A stretch of DNA of 64,000 nucleotides from Sialis fuliginosa (GCA_961205875.1 OY540818.1:19256761-19320760); one strand, 5' to 3'. Shown: positions 49,297 to 60,923, counted from the first letter of the stretch. Numbers and translations are program-made. The notes: generated by a model not told the origin, from the letters alone.

Positions 49297-49920
49297 AATA
49301 ATTATTTGTTATATTAATATTGTAAGTAACAGATCAGAACTGAATGTTTTTAGTTCAAATGCATCTTTTATCTGCGAATATACTATCAATATTTATGCGT
49401 GTGTTGTGTTGATTCCCGGGCGGTAAAACAGTGGGGAAAGGAGACAAATACCCCCCCCCCTCCCATTCTTTCTTTTGTCGTCCTTCAAATATATACATTT
49501 TTTTAAATACTTTTAACAAAATTGAAATAAATCAATAATTAAATTATCACATTGCTCCTACCACTGACGAAAAATTATTGTGTTGCCTTCCTTTAATAAA
49601 AAAACATTTTGCCACCACTGTTTTTATGTTTATTGACTTTATTGACTTTCTTATAAGCATTTAAAGTGATTAATTCATAATTTGATTTTGATCGTTCATT
49701 GCATCTAGATTTACAATATTTTTTATTCATCCTTAAGAACCAATTTCATGAAATTAATATAGTTTAAAAAAACACATTGAAAATATCTATAAATATTTTT
49801 ATTAATAATAAATAATAACCCCGAGGTAACGAGACCAAATTAAAGCTATTAATTATAATACAAGTTTATAAACTTTTAAACATTATTCCTCTGAAGTTAG
49901 AAACCCACCATTGTTGTTAT
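49297..49920. other. Spacer between genes L and M
   Basis: AT-rich with a poly-C tract at about 49450-49460. I see no gene or repeat in it that can be supported. Confidence 0.45.
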
Positions 49921-52900
49921 TTAAGAGGTTGGCCAGACGACGTTTTCTATCCAAGGTACGTAGTTCGAAACTCTGGTGTACAAACCGGGAATATCGTTTC
50001 CACAAAACTCATATGAATTGATTGCTATAATTTTAAACATACAGTAAACGTCATTGTGATTCATTTCTAAAGGTGATCCTGAAACGACCTGAAAAATATC
50101 ACATCTAGAATTAAATACAGTCCTAGTTACTCCCTCCGTATCGAAAAATTTGTTCTTTGTCAACCAAAACATTCGTAATCAACTGAAAAAATCCAAATTT
50201 TCAATATTTATAAACATATAAGAATATGGATCTGGCTTCTGGGTGTAAGCCGCGTCAATTTGGTCGTGTTATCGACCAAATTGGCGCGGAAGCCTCAAAA
50301 CTTATACAAGTTGATTAAGACATAGGAAATTTAACATGGGGACAATTAGAAGTGTTGTAGTAACCTTTGGTCAAATTTAACGATGTGTGATTGGTGCATT
50401 TTGAAATGCCGCCTCAAAATTTAATAAAATAGTAATTAGTATTTTGTTTTCAAATTTATATCTGCCAAAAAATATTATCATAATTTTATCTAGGATGCTA
50501 TTATGTATTTTATTGTTGAAAACAAAATACTGTTGATTAATTTAAAATTTATCAGTTATATTCGAAGCAGCATTTAAAAATGCACCAATCACACATCGTT
50601 AAATTTGACCAAAGGTTACTACAACACTTCTAGTTGTCTCCATGTTAAATTTCCTGTCTCAATCAACTTGGAATATACATTTTTGTACCTGGCAAACATC
50701 ATATTTGTGTTGCAACGATGCACAGATCTGGGTTTCTGGTAAAACACCTTGATTTAGTCTTCTGCTACTAGAGGTTACGTAAGATTTATTGCAAGTAGAA
50801 ACATCGACGAGTTTCATAATACTATAGGTTATTACTTGGTTATTCAAAGCATCAAAATTGTGGGCTATTGTCCTTTGACCGGGTATTTCGAATTCATTTT
50901 GTAGACAAGCTGGCCTCACGAATGCTGTAAATTTGACGTCTTTGTCTAATTGGATCAGACCTATATCGTGGTAAACACGAGAAGGTTTAAAATCTGGATG
51001 ACGGATCAATTGCACGATTGAGAAGTCTTGAGTGTTCTCGGTCGAATTTGAGGTTATATCGATAGCTCCAAGTCTAACTGAATTTACTTCTGGTCTGTGA
51101 AAAATATAATGTATATGAATTCGGTATTTGTTTCTTGCGCCTCCACCAAGGATGCGTATCAGCGCCCCTTATATTCAGAAAAAAATAAATAAATTTGTTT
51201 TACTTAGGATGATTTTTCTGTATCCCTCTCTCCCCTTGGGTTTATTACAAAATAAAAAACGAAAGACTTACAGGTCTAAAACCTATAGATATATGTATCA
51301 GGTATTCCTCGACTTACGACAAGGATAGTAAGTCGAGTTTCATGTAAAAAAAAAAAAACAAAGAACAACAAAAGTTACATATTTACATGGCCACGTAGTT
51401 TTTTTCAAAAAGTTCAATTGTTGACAAATTTAGTTGATTGTTGTTCTTTTATTCAATTGTTGAATTTGATTTATTTTGTGATTTGTGTTTGAGGATTATT
51501 GTACAAGTTCTGAATAAAATAAATTTGGTCGTAAGTCGAGGAATAGCATAGTACATCCAATTTCATAACTGTATCATAATGGGTTCTCAAGATATTAAAT
51601 AAAACTATTAGTTTTCTGGTAAAACATGCTTTTTATTGAGATTTCGAAATAATTTCAAATATTACTTACCCACCCCTAAACGTATTTAGACAATGTGCAG
51701 CGGTTAGAACAAATCTTTCGCTAATTAAGGAACCGAGACAAAGCCAAGAATATTTTTCATCTTCTCTGTTTCCAATTAATGCCTATAAAAAAATTAAATA
51801 GATTTTTCTCTTTTTTCAGAAATCAATGTGCTAATATTAATTTTAAATAACAATATTTTTACTGATTGTGAAATATATTTTCATATATTTTGGCGACCCC
51901 GAAAATAATATAATAATAATTTTATAATAAATCTGAATTGAAATTAACGTGACTAAAAAAAAAAATGTCTTCAATTTTTATTTTAACTAATCTTATTTAT
52001 TAAATATAATTAGAAATTCTAAATTTACACGACCAAAAAAAAAGGTCTTCAGTTGCATATTCTGACCAATTCAAAAGGTTAATCTTAAGGACCATTTGGC
52101 GCCCTTCTGTAAGTGGTACCCGGGGCATGATAGACCCCCTCCCCCCCCCCCCACTGTATAATTTGTTACTTACCAAATGGGGATATTCTCGTGGTAATAT
52201 ACCATCACCTCTGAGAAGTAAATTGGGTTGAAAACATTGATTTACTTTGACTTTTTCATTGTTATTGGTGTTAGTTAGAATAGGTGGTATTTTCCAAGAA
52301 TAAACACTTTCACCGTATTCTGTACATTCTGTAGATATAAAAAAATATAATATATATATGTCATATTATATGAATTTTTTGAAAATAAAATCTGTACATT
52401 TTTTTTAAAACTTATGTCCGGTATTATAAAGGAGCTTGCAAAATTTGCTAGCTTGCAAGCACTCTCAAATGGGGTATTAATTATATACTAGTATCTATGG
52501 AATTTACTAGTTGGAAATTTTGACCGTACAAAATAATTTCCACTGTTTTAATACCGTTGGTATTTACTTACTACAACGCGTGCGCGAAACTTGTCAAAGT
52601 CTTCAACAAACTCCAAGAGAACTGTCATATAAGTTTGATATCTCATTTGAGAGTGCTTGCAAGCTAGCAAATTTGTGAGCTCCTTTATAATACTGGACAT
52701 TATATATCGTATGTTATGAATATAATTATTATAAAGGTCATTTGACATTGATAACAATTTTTTTCGCAAAATTTTATGATATAATTATTATTATTATTAT
52801 TAATGAAAAAAATGAACAGTACTAACTTTGTTCGTTGATTCTCATTGATTTAATATTTTCTGCTGTAGTTGTTAAATGATTATCACAACAAACTATTGGA

Positions 52901-53504
52901 ATTTTCCCTTTGAAAGCACAAATTGACGGTGATATTCCTTTCTTTATATCGGCCACAGCTTGGGGGCATTGGGGGAGCAAGATACATATTCCTGTTTTAT
53001 GTTTTGATATGTTACATAAAGAACCTGCAATTTAAAAATTAAAATTAAAGTTTTTTACTTGTAGAACCATTTTTCCGTTACTACATATTTTTGTGGAAAA
53101 AAAATAAAGGAGCTAGCAAATTTTTGCATTTTTCAAATGGAGTATTAATTCTGTACTAGTATCTATGGATTAGTTATGGAATTTAGAGCAGTGACACTTC
53201 AACTAATTGTAACACAGTTGGCATCTTTCACTGTACAAAATAATTTTCATAACATCACCACTGTTTTAATACCGTTGGTATTTACTTACTACAACGCGTG
53301 CGCGAAACTTGTCAAAGTCTTCAACAAACTCCAAAAGAACTGTCATATAAGTTTGATATCTCATTTGAAAGTGCTTGCTAGCTAGCAAATTTGCTAGGTC
53401 CTTTATAATACCGGACATTATATTCATATATGCTTACCTTCTTGGCCTTTTACAAAATTTGTTGATAATGAAACAAAAAAAATCGTAACGTAAATCGACC
53501 ACAT
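49921..53504 (-). CDS. Gene M: clip-domain serine protease homologue, active site VVSGSP
   Basis: Clip-domain S1A homologue of 368 residues and the most upstream member of the array. Exons: 53504-53438, 53024-52827 (clip), 52328-52174, 51782-51670, 51094-50689, 50088-49921; all phases fit. The signal is MWSIYVTIFFVSLSTNFVKG. The clip domain runs from GSLCNISKHK to PIVCC. TAAHC (His57) and YHDIGLI (Asp102) are kept. The active site reads VVSGSP: Ser195 is present but Gly193 and Asp194 are both Val. GWG has been lost altogether (AHNFDA). Residue 189 is Asp. Near the usual oxyanion/S1 loop it reads IAINSYEFCG where paralogues have VGISSFG. The triad is intact but the activation domain is heavily changed. 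Introns carry four transposons. Confidence 0.9.
50232..50297. repeat. GGCTTCTGGGTGTAA hairpin unit, short version
   Basis: GGCTTCTGGGTGTAAGCCGC is followed by TTTGGTCGTGTTATCGACCA and a GCGCGGAAGCCTCA tail; the loop has become a second small palindrome. Related to 27979-28200. Confidence 0.6.
50307..50670. mobile_element. Foldback element CAAGTTGATTAAGACATAGG
   Basis: The left arm CAAGTTGATTAAGACATAGG and the right arm, ending CTGTCTCAATCAACTTG, pair over about 110 bp, including GGTCAAATTTAACGATGTGT. It ends just before the main exon of gene M. A single arm lies at 32430-32691. Confidence 0.75.
51303..51545. mobile_element. Miniature element with perfect 18-bp ends
   Basis: TATTCCTCGACTTACGAC and its exact complement GTCGTAAGTCGAGGAATA bound a 243-bp non-coding element. 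TA is at both outer ends. It lies in an intron of gene M. Confidence 0.8.
52415..52699. mobile_element. Inverted-repeat element TGTCCGGTATTATAAAGGAG, copy 1
   Basis: Terminal repeats of about 55 bp (TGTCCGGTATTATAAAGGAG and the complement of TCCTTTATAATACTGGACA) surround CTACAACGCGTGCGCGAAAC. The flanks are TTA. It lies in a gene M intron; a second copy is in the next intron. Confidence 0.8.
53100..53417. mobile_element. Inverted-repeat element TGTCCGGTATTATAAAGGAG, copy 2
   Basis: It shares ATACCGTTGGTATTTACTTA, CTACAACGCGTGCGCGAAAC and TTTATAATACCGGACA with copy 1; the left end is eroded. It lies in the first intron of gene M. Confidence 0.75.
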
Positions 53505-53679
53505 CCTGTTGATATTGCAAGTTACAGATTACAACTAAACGCTTCGAGTTAAAATGCTTTTCTTATATACAAATATAATAACTTGCTTGGAAATAACACA
53601 TTGTATATTTCTTAGGAAGTTTACTAAAAAACGAGTTCCGAATGCCGTTATTTCCATTGATGTTTTTGTTGCTTTATTT

Positions 53680-54747
53680 CAGTGGCGAAGCGTCCATGGA
53701 AGCAGGGGAAGCAGTTCTTCCCTTACTTTATGGGTAAGTGTGTTTTCAGTTAATAAATAATTTTAAAATATTATTAGAATATTCATCTTTATGCGCAACT
53801 CAAACATTTTAACCAAAAAATCAAAAATAGCATTTAATATTCATTTACACGTTCAATTATAAAACTATAATACGTCTTATTTTCTTGTATTTTAGTCGAT
53901 ATTTGTATGACGGTTGTAAGGAAATTTCACTAAAAAATTTAGAATTTTTGATTTAGTTAAAAGTATATTTATTGTATAGAAAATGACGTGAAAAGTTGTT
54001 TGTTTCAAACCGCAGGTCTGTATCTCAAACCGTTCTCGAGATATAGCCTCTCAAAGTTTTAGTGTTTTCAAATTTTTGGAGAAAAAAGGCCATAACTTTT
54101 GAACGTGTGGTCGGATTTGATTTTAGTTGACGGATTTGGAATCAGCGTGTCAAAATCTATATAATGACATGTATAATACCTTAAAACTCGAGAAAAAAAT
54201 TTTCGCGAAAAATCGAAAAAATTCAAAGGGGTATACCTTAAAAAAATGTCGATTTTTGACGAAATTTTTTTTTTCGAATTTTAAAGTATTATACATGTCA
54301 TTATATAGATTTTGACACGCTGATTTCAAATCCGTCAACTAAAATCAAATCCGACCACACGTTCAAAAGTTATGGCCTTTTTTCTCCAAAAATTTGAAAA
54401 AACTAAAACTTTGAGAGGCTGTATCTCGAGAACGGTTTGAGATACAGACCTGCGGTTTGAAACAAACAACTTTTCACGTCATTTTCTATAGAATATACAT
54501 ACTTTTAACGAAATCAAAAATTCTAAATTTTTTAGTGAAATATCCTTCAACTCGTCATACAAATATCGACTAAAATACAAGAAAATAAGACGTAGAATCA
54601 TTTATTTACTATATAAATATATAAGAATTTATTTTAAAAAGTAAAAGCTTGAACTTAAGGTGTTTCATAACTATTTTTTTTGTTAATAGGAGGGGGAGGA
54701 TTGACAAAATATGCTTCCCTTATTAAAAACTTCACGCCTCGCCACTG
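53680..54747 (+). mobile_element. hAT-type element with palindromic core, copy 3 (complete)
   Basis: 1068 bp. It starts CAGTGGCGAAGCGTCCATGG and ends with TTCACGCCTCGCCACTG. The flanks are CTTTATTT (53672-53679) and CTTCATTT (54748-54755), an 8-bp duplication with one mismatch, as expected for hAT. A nearly perfect palindrome of about 720 bp (53871-54594) fills the middle. Open frames on either strand there are mirror artefacts of the palindrome. Confidence 0.85.
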
Positions 54748-54837
54748 CTTCATTTATAAGACAAAGGTTGATTAAGTAACTAGTTGTATGAATCTCTGGG
54801 TAAAACCCAATGGATGTACATACATTATCGTAAATCG

Positions 54838-54985
54838 ATTCAAAAGTTACAGCCATTTTTCTCAAAAATTTTGAAAAAATTAAAACTTTACGAGGTAGGC
54901 CATATCTCGAGAACAGTTTGAGATACAATTCTGCGGTTTGAAAATTTTAATTCACGTCATTTACTACAAAATAAACATACTTTAA
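54838..54985. repeat. Diverged single arm of the palindrome
   Basis: TTACAGCCATTTTTCTC, CATATCTCGAGAACAGTTTG and CACGTCATTTACTACAAAAT follow the order of the right arm of 53871-54594 with many changes. Confidence 0.6.
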
Positions 54986-55413
54986 AAAAAATCTAAAATC
55001 CAAAAAAATTTGGTTAAATTTCATAGCTCAAATTTTCATTGAAATATTAATTTAATTTATATCATGAGCGTGGTAAAAAATACAATTCATGGTCGTAAAT
55101 TCCTCACTGAATTCAACAGTGTACACGGGGGCCCCTTAAATTAAATTTCCTAAATAAAATTTACATTTATCGTTCAACAAAAACAGAATTTAAAATAACT
55201 AATTTTCGTTTTATAAATTAATTAAAAATTAAAAATTCCTCTTACCTTTCCCTGTACCTACCTATGTCACTCATCTGAATCTACGATAAAAAATAAAAAA
55301 TAAACAAACATAAAAATAATGGCATTTATTCATTTTAAAAAATATAAAATATATATTTCTATATAAACGTATAAAAATATTTAAACACCTATTTTAAGTA
55401 CGAAATATAAATA

Positions 55414-58400
55414 TCAGATCGCTTTTAATATCTGCTTAAACCTCTTCGATAACGATGCCTTCCTCTGTTCTGACTGTATCTCAAACAAGCTTCTAGCGAT
55501 GGACATATCGGACTTGTTTTCATTCGTTTTGTACGTTTCGATAAACGCATTGAACATCGCTGTCTCCGTAAACCAATTCAGAAATAGTTTCATAGACTTG
55601 TCGTGGTTTTCTATGAACTCACTTTTCTAAAAATCAAATAAATCAAATAAAAAAAATTATAAATATACAAAAAGTTAGGTTAGGTTCACTTTTCAAAAGA
55701 AAATTACTTCTGAAAAAATAATTAGAATGAATGGGGGGAGGGGGCTTTTATTCTTAAAATCAAATAAAAAAAATTATAAATATACAAAGTTAGGTTAGGT
55801 TCACTTTTCTAAAAAAAATTTATTCTGAAAAAATAATTAAGGTGAAGGGGGGGGGGGGGGGGCTTGTATTCTTACTTCAAAGTGCGTTTTATTATTTTTC
55901 GTAGTTTTTTATGAACCCACTTTTCTAAAAATCAAATAAAAAAAATTATAAATATACAAAGTTAGGTTAGGTTCACTTTTCTAAAAAAAATTTATTCTGA
56001 AAAAATAATTAAGGTGAAGGGGGGGGGGGGGGGGGGGCTTGTATTCTTACTTCAAAGTGCGTTTTATTATTTTTCGTAGTTTTTTATGAACCCACTTTTC
56101 TAAAAATCAAATAAAAAAAATTATAAATATATAAAAAGTTAGGTTAGATTCACTTTTCTAAAAAAAATTAGTTCTAAAGGGGGGGGGGGGGCTTTTATTA
56201 TTACTTCAAAGTGCGTTTTATTATTTTTCGTGGTTTTCTATGAACTCACTTTTCTAAAAATCAAATAAATCAAATAAAAAAATTATAAACATACAAAAAG
56301 TTAGGTTATGTTCATTTTCTAAAAAAAATTAATTCTGAAAAAATAATTAAGGTGAAGGGGGGGTGGGGGGTTGTATTCTTACTTTAAAGTGCGTTTTATT
56401 ATTTTTCGTGGTTTTCTATAAACTCACTTTTCTAAAAATCAAATAAATCATAAATATATAAAAAGTTAGGTTAAGTTCACTTTTCTAAAAATAATTAGTT
56501 CTGAAAAAATAATTATGATGAATGGGGGGGGGGGGCTTTTATTCTTACGTCAAAGTGCGTTTTATTATTTTTCGTGATTTTTTATGAACTCACTTTTCTA
56601 AAAATCAAATAAATCAAATAAAAAAAATTATAAATATACAAAAAGTTAGGTTAGTTTCACTTTTCTAAAAAAAATTAATTCTGAAAAAATAATTAAGGTG
56701 AATGGGGGGGGGGGGCTTGTATTCTTACTTCAAAGTGTGTTTTATTATTTTTCGTGGTTTTCTATGAACCCACTTTTCTAAAAATCAAATTAAAAAAATT
56801 ATAAATATATAAAAAGTTAGGTTAGGTCCACTTTTCTAAAAACAAATTAGTTCTGAAGAGGGGGGGGGGGGGGTATTCTTACTTCAAAGTGCGTTTTATT
56901 ATTTTTGCTGAGATGCTTTCTATAATCCGTGCATATATTTGCCAAAGCGAGAATAAACATATTACTAATATCCGAATTCTGTAACTTGAGTGATTTCAAT
57001 GTCTGTTTAATATATTTGGAAATATGTGAAGGTAAAATGGTTTTCTCATCTCCCATCGCTAAGATTATCGGCTGTTTTCTGTTGTCTAAATCAACGACGA
57101 TAGCCTGAAATAAAAATTAGTACTGATCATATCAAATGAAAGCTGATTAAATTCATTGATAAATACCTCATCAATATCGAAATGATAATCCTTATCGATT
57201 GTTTCTTTCAATATTCCGAGTAAATACGGAGTAGGACAATCTAACAATTCCAACATATTAACATCGTGGATCACAGATACAAGCGTGTGTTGCCAAGAGA
57301 ACGGATATATGATACTTTGTAGGCCTTCCATGCAGTATGATAGCTTGCTGAAATTAAAATACACTCGTCAAATTTTTTATTTTCAAAAATTAGACTGTAA
57401 TTAAAAAACGATTCATCTAAATGATTTAAAATTTTGATACATGAAACTGGACTATATAAAGCACATTTTAAAACCAATCAGAAGATTCTATGATCTATAG
57501 ATCCAGAGTACCAGGTTGTCAAACACGAGGTGTTTTTATTTATCGAGTAGATCAGTATTTTTGACATATTTAAATTAAAGAGCTGTAACTAAAAAACTAT
57601 TCATCTAAATGATTTAAAATTTTGATACATGAAACTGGACTATATAACGCACATTTTAAAACCAATCAGAAGATTCTATGATCTATAGATCCAGAGTACC
57701 AGGTTGTCAAACACGAAGTGTTTTTATTTATTGAATAGATCAGTATTTTTGACATATTTCAATTAAAGGGCTGTAACTAAAAAACTATTCATCTAAATGA
57801 TTTTAAATTTTGATACATGAAACTGGACTATATAACGCACATTTTAAAACCAATCAGAAGATTCTATGATCTATAGATCCACAGTACCAGATTGTCAAAC
57901 ACAAGGTGTTTTTATTTATTAAATAGATCGGTATTTTTGACATATTTAAATTAAAGGGCTGTAACTAAAAAACGATTCACCTAAATGATTTAAAATTTTG
58001 ATACATGAAACTAGATTATATAACGCACATTTTAAAACCAATTGGAAGATTCTACGATTTATAGTTTGAAAGTATTAGGTCGTCAAACACGAGACTTTTT
58101 TTGTATATTAAATAAAAACAATTACCTTATAGATTCACTAATAATAACGACCTTCCTTTCGAGCAGCAACGACCCAAACAACTTCACAATAGCTGACACA
58201 GACAATGTTTGCACTAAAACCTCCAAGTCTCGATCATCCTTCCTGCTATCCAAAGACCTCTTCAATTCTAGCTCGCTTATAGAATTCACAACCGTGTGTA
58301 ACAACGGCGAGCTGTTCGACCTTGTCAACTTATTATTTACAGCCGGCTTATTTAAAACTAAAGGTTCAATCATGCATTCCCGTTTATTATCTCTCACATG

Positions 58401-60923
58401 CGCGAATTCGATTTCGTGCTCGGAAATACTGAAATGGCCGCTGTCGGGGCTGTTCAATTCAGGTACATTTTTGCTCGAAGATAAGAAATCTACGGAGAGC
58501 CTCTTTTGCTTATCGGTGCAGTTTATCAAAGAATACTCTTCTAGTTTTTCTTTCAGGTTGATTTTTATCGTCGCGTTTGGTTTGGGGAACGGCGTGTTGT
58601 ACAAAACATTAAGAAACGATTTCAATTCTTTATCAGGCAGTCCGTGGTTACTTTCGATTTCTTTCAAGACTGACTCGTAGAATCCCCTCGCCCTGTGCAT
58701 TGTTATAATACAGTACGCTAAAGGCAGGCAGTGGCTGTCTTCTTCTGGAAGAACCCTTCGGCAGTAACAGTAACCCCGTTCTCCGTTTTCATTTGTTAAA
58801 ACGAAGGAGTAGTTTTGGTTTGATTCGTTATCGTGACCGTCTATCGTGAAATCGGACCATTTAGAAGAATTGGCATCAGGGAAACATAAGTATTCTATTC
58901 CTTTTGGTAACGGCGCCTAGAATAAACAACAGTTTTAATGGGGAGCCTGTGACGTTTAATAAAACTACTTACATTATCCGGAAATTGCATTTTAATAAAC
59001 GACGTTCTATCCGATATATTAACAGACGCCAAAAAACAGCATTTGAACAGTTTCTGTGCGCATTGTACACCTGGCTTTGCGTACTTTTTCACTGTCGAAG
59101 TCACCCTCTTCACGTACTGTTTTCTTTCCCTAGATATCTCTTCCGAATGTTCACTTTCAAACTTCTTCTTCTTCTCTTCGAGAGGCGCAAACTGTATTTT
59201 AGACTTGTATTTCTTGAACTGATTACTATGGTTTTTAATATTAACTTCACCCGTTTCGAATTTTTTTTGTAACGTTTTAACATTTTCATTATGTATAACA
59301 AGCGTTGGTTTTAATACAGCGTGTAAATTCCGTTTATTATTAGTTGTTTCTTTTCTGAGTATAATACCTGTGGTTATTTTATTACTGTCTATTTGGTTTT
59401 TATTATTTGAATCTTCATTTTCAAACTTCTTTTTCAATTCTTGTATTTTTCCCGAGCTGCTACTTAATCTATTTAAGTTATACGTTTCGTTTATATCTAT
59501 ATTATGCATAGTTTCTGCTAAGTCATCGACAGTTGAAGAAGAGTCAGTCGATTCAAAATCAGAATCTGTATTAGTGTTCAGGGAGAGATTATCAAGATTA
59601 ACCTGAAAAAAGTAAAATGTAACCTATCATAAAAATTTATTATTTATTTTCTACGCGTTCTATAAAACTATTAATAGGGATTTTTTATACAAAAATAATT
59701 CTCTGAATGATATCATAAAAATAACTTTTTTTTGATTTGTAATAGAAAAATTTAAAACATTTTTTTTTTTTTGCTTTTGAATGTCGTATCTTCGAAGTCC
59801 GTGGTAAAATTTTGTTGAAATTTATATGGGATGACCTCAGAAATATACTCTTTTAAATGAAAAAAAGTTTGGCCGAATAGGTGCATATTTGTCGAAGTTA
59901 TGACCGAAAATACATAAATATATATAGGTACAGAAAAATAAAAAATTTTTTTTTTTTTTTTTGCTTTTGAATGTCGTATCTTCGAAGTCCGTGGTAAGAT
60001 TCTGTTGAAATTTATATGGGATGACCTCAGAAAAATACTCTTTCAAACCAAAAAAAGTTTTGCCGAATAGATGCATATTTGCCGAAGTTATGACCGAAAA
60101 TACATAAATATATACAGAAAAATTTAAACCCCCCTCCTTTTTTGAAGTCCATGTTCAGATTTTAATAAAATTTATATGGGATGACCTCAGAAATACACTC
60201 TTTCAAACAAAAAAAAAGTTTTGCCGAATAGATGCATATTTGTCAAAGATATGACCGAAAATACATAAATATATACAGAAAAATTTAAACCCCCCCTACT
60301 TTTTTGAAATCCATGTTCAGATTTTAATAAAATTTAAATGGGACTACCTCGGAAGTATACTCTTGCAAATACATAAAAAAAAATACGTCCAAATCAGTAA
60401 ATTGGGTGAAAAAAAAAATACATCTTTATGATATCATTCTCAAATTGCAGTTGGCAACTAAAATACTAAAATACTTAAAGAAAATTATAAGTCAACTATA
60501 CATGCAAAAATTAATTAAAAGTTTAATTAATTAAAATTTCAATTAACTCTAAAAATATTGATATCAATAAAAAACCACGTAGCTACTTCCTTTCTTGTTA
60601 GTTTTGGCATCAAAATATATAAACGTAAAAAAATAAAAATATCAACTATTTCCTTTGAAAAAAGATAAAACTATAAACACAGTAAATAAAACTAGGTATA
60701 AAGTATTTACCATTAAAAGCACATGCAGATATAGGAGAATGAATTAGTTGTGATATGATACCTGCTGCTCTTCAAAAATCAAATCATTGTGATTTTTGGC
60801 CGACTTATTTTCGAAACCGTTTCCTTGTTTTTGAGAATTGCACGAATCTTTTTCACTTAAATTAAATTTTAAGGCACATTTCACTTCCTCGTACAAACTC
60901 CCAACACTTTGAACTGGCGAGCA
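55414..60923 (-). CDS. DENND2-like DENN-domain protein (5' end not found)
   Basis: Probable Rab guanine-nucleotide exchange factor of the DENND2 family, acting on vesicle membranes. Exons: 60923-60762, 59602-58973, 58916-58126, 57347-57167, 57104-56883, 55626-55414; 732 residues to TGA and all phases fit. The N-terminal 250 or so residues are polar and charged (LKKKFE-type heptads, KKKKFESEHSEE), probably disordered or coiled coil. The uDENN part has YLCFPDA and GERGYCYCRRVLPEED; the cDENN part has LFGSLLLERKVVIISES, IIYPFSWQHT and CPTPYLLGIL; the dDENN part has FLNWFTETAMFNAFIE. An acidic insert of about 90 residues (58200-58480) splits the central DENN domain. The first coding exon is missing from view, perhaps above 60923. 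Its last intron is tandemly multiplied (see 55627-56882). Confidence 0.9.
55627..56882 (-). repeat. Tandemly multiplied intron with six 49-nt pseudo-exons
   Basis: Units of about 154-180 bp repeat the last intron of the DENND2-like gene together with the ends of both flanking exons. Pseudo-exons lie at 55876-55924, 56051-56099, 56205-56253, 56383-56431, 56549-56597 and 56729-56777. Each is exactly 49 nt, starts after TTTTTAG and ends before GTAAG. Each joins the first about 25 bases of the downstream exon to the last about 24 bases of the upstream exon. 49 is not a multiple of three and the frame meets TAA, so inclusion would truncate the protein. Each unit also carries a long G run on the plus strand. 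Confidence 0.85.
57399..58110. repeat. 188-bp tandem repeat, about 3.7 units
   Basis: The word ATTCATCTAAATGAT (or close) starts at 57411, 57599, 57787 and 57975, an exact 188-bp period. Each unit includes GATACATGAAACTGGAC and GATCTATAGATCCAGAG. It fills the intron between two DENN exons. Confidence 0.9.
59771..60400. repeat. Tandem repeat of about 180 bp, four diverging units
   Basis: Each unit has TTTATATGGGATGACCTCAG and, in the first three, ATGACCGAAAATACATAAAT; the first two also have GAATGTCGTATCTTCGAAGT. It lies in an intron of the DENND2-like gene. Confidence 0.8.

Larger units (their letters stand above)
53505..55413. other. Spacer between gene M and the DENND2-like gene
   Basis: Contains the complete hAT-type element (53680-54747) and a further diverged arm of its palindrome (54838-54985). 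No gene is visible. It marks the upstream limit of the protease array. Confidence 0.55.

Noticed and set aside
55640-56890. AGGTTAGGTT words as insect telomeric TTAGG
   Set aside because: Only one or two TTAGG units occur per repeat unit within an intron-derived array; there is no telomeric tract.
58042-58680. Plus-strand open frame of 212 codons
   Set aside because: It lies antisense to the long cDENN exon of the DENND2-like gene, whose minus-strand frame is clearly homologous and spliced.
58904-59272. Plus-strand frame of 122 codons
   Set aside because: Antisense shadow of the polar N-terminal exon of the DENND2-like gene.
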